DNA of 7,817 bases, from the NCBI GenBank assembly GCA_024404275.1, contig JAKSQG010000085.1:1-7817 (forward strand), read 5' to 3'. Positions 7,203 through 7,817 of the stretch are shown here, one piece after another (position 1 is the stretch's first letter; each line of letters starts with the position of its first letter). This DNA is from Clostridia bacterium. GTDB taxonomy: Bacteria > Bacillota > Clostridia > Christensenellales > Aristaeellaceae. The notes under the pieces were generated by a model. It was not told the origin of the DNA, made no database searches, and saw only the letters and a program-made list of their open reading frames with translations. A program made the translations under genes and the position numbers.

Positions 7203-7817
7203 ATGCCGCCGAGAAATGAGTATCGAAGACCGCCGCGCGGAAAGAAAGGCGGATGGATTGCCCTGGGCATCCTGAGCCTGATCTACAGCGAGTCATTTCC
7301 GCTGTTCCGTCTGGCGGATTATCTGGTATTGGGCGGGCTGGGGTACCTGACGGTCAAGGCCGTGCGTGCCATTGCCCGCAAGATGCATGAAAAAGAGGAC
7401 GAAGCCGCCGAAAAGGCCGAGTTGGAGCGCCTCAGAGCCGAAAAGGCGGAGCGGGAAGCCCGGGAAAAGCGGGAACAGGAGCGCAAGGCAGAAGAAGCCC
7501 GCAAGGCAGCCGAACGCGCCCGCAGCATGACCGGCAAGCCCGAGGTGGATGCCATGATCCTGCGCGGACAGCAACTGCTGCAGCAGATCCGTTCCGAAAA
7601 CGCGCGTCTGCCGGAGCCGGAGATCACTGCCCAGATCGACGCTATCGAAAGCGTTGCCAATCAGATCTTCAAGGCTGTGCTCGAACAGCCGGACAAGGCC
7701 AATCAGATTCGCCGCTTCATGGATTACTACTTGCCCACCACGCTCAAAATGCTGGTGGCATACCGCCGCATGGAGGAGAACCGGGTCACCGGTGAAAACG
7801 CGAATGATGCCCGCAGG
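7203..7817 (+). CDS. xpaC: XpaC-family protein (5-bromo-4-chloroindolyl phosphate hydrolysis family), 3' end outside window
   Basis: The frame is open from ATG 7203 to the right edge, 205 codons with no stop. The N-terminus is basic and proline/arginine-rich (1-17). A hydrophobic stretch from Trp18 to about Val54, interrupted by SESF, probably gives membrane association. A highly charged Glu/Lys/Arg/Ala segment (about 62-107) follows and should be a long helix or coiled coil. The C-terminal part has YYLPTTLKML (175-184), then AYRRMEE and VTGEN, which I recognise as the signature of the XpaC / Halogen_Hydrol family. The name comes from a Bacillus gene linked to X-phos hydrolysis; a true enzymatic activity is doubtful, no catalytic motif is visible, and the real role is unclear. 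Relatives are often next to telA-type toxic anion resistance genes, which would be expected just beyond the edge. The protein is probably missing a few dozen residues. The family call is fairly confident; the symbol is a family label only. Confidence 0.8.
   Translation, partial: MPPRNEYRRPPRGKKGGWIALGILSLIYSESFPLFRLADYLVLGGLGYLTVKAVRAIARKMHEKEDEAAEKAELERLRAEKAEREAREKREQERKAEEARKAAERARSMTGKPEVDAMILRGQQLLQQIRSENARLPEPEITAQIDAIESVANQIFKAVLEQPDKANQIRRFMDYYLPTTLKMLVAYRRMEENRVTGENANDARR

Noticed and set aside
5701..7296. A 531-codon minus-strand open frame opposite trkH that extends into the intergenic region
   Set aside because: It is a shadow of trkH, bounded by its CTA codon at 5701. It has no plausible ribosome binding site and no recognisable protein family.
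7293..7660. Two minus-strand open frames of 93 and 113 codons opposite the XpaC-family gene
   Set aside because: The plus-strand frame is open to the window edge and carries a recognised family signature. The antisense products are low-complexity shadows of the charged helix.

Overview
The window is about 97% coding. It carries three adjacent plus-strand units with housekeeping or stress-related functions. GC is fairly high (roughly 55-60% by eye). The genes avoid the codons TTA, CTA and TCA almost completely. PurL is the single-chain type of about 1230 residues, and a Trk potassium uptake pair and an XpaC-family gene follow it. Together these suggest a moderately GC-rich member of the Clostridia, perhaps a gut Oscillospirales/Ruminococcaceae-type organism. 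This is inferred from sequence style, because no rRNA or other marker is present.

Region 1 (3-4112) is the end of a purine biosynthesis operon. It holds the C-terminal third of purD (GAR synthetase), then purL (FGAM synthase) overlapping it by one base (TGATG), then a strong intrinsic terminator. The two enzymes act at steps 2 and 4 of de novo IMP synthesis. PurL carries its own glutaminase domain, so no separate purQ or purS is needed for this enzyme.

Region 2 (4114-6999) is a potassium uptake operon. A consensus-like promoter (TTGCCA, 17-bp spacer, TACAAT with an extended -10) lies directly behind the purL terminator and drives trkA and trkH, which overlap by four bases (ATGA). TrkA is the cytoplasmic nucleotide-sensing gating ring and TrkH is the membrane pore, so the pair makes a complete Trk system.

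Region 3 (7000-7817) starts with a 203-bp intergenic stretch. It holds a near-consensus promoter, a small hairpin followed by a U-run, a second weaker promoter candidate, and a possible 13-codon upstream ORF. These lead into an XpaC-family (Halogen_Hydrol) gene that runs off the right edge of the window. It encodes a short basic N-terminus, a membrane-associated stretch, a long charged helix and the family's C-terminal signature. Its biological role is not well defined; relatives are often next to telA-type toxic anion resistance genes.

I found no mobile element, CRISPR array, RNA gene or novel multi-gene system. The parts most worth a second look are the layered leader of the XpaC-family gene and that gene itself.
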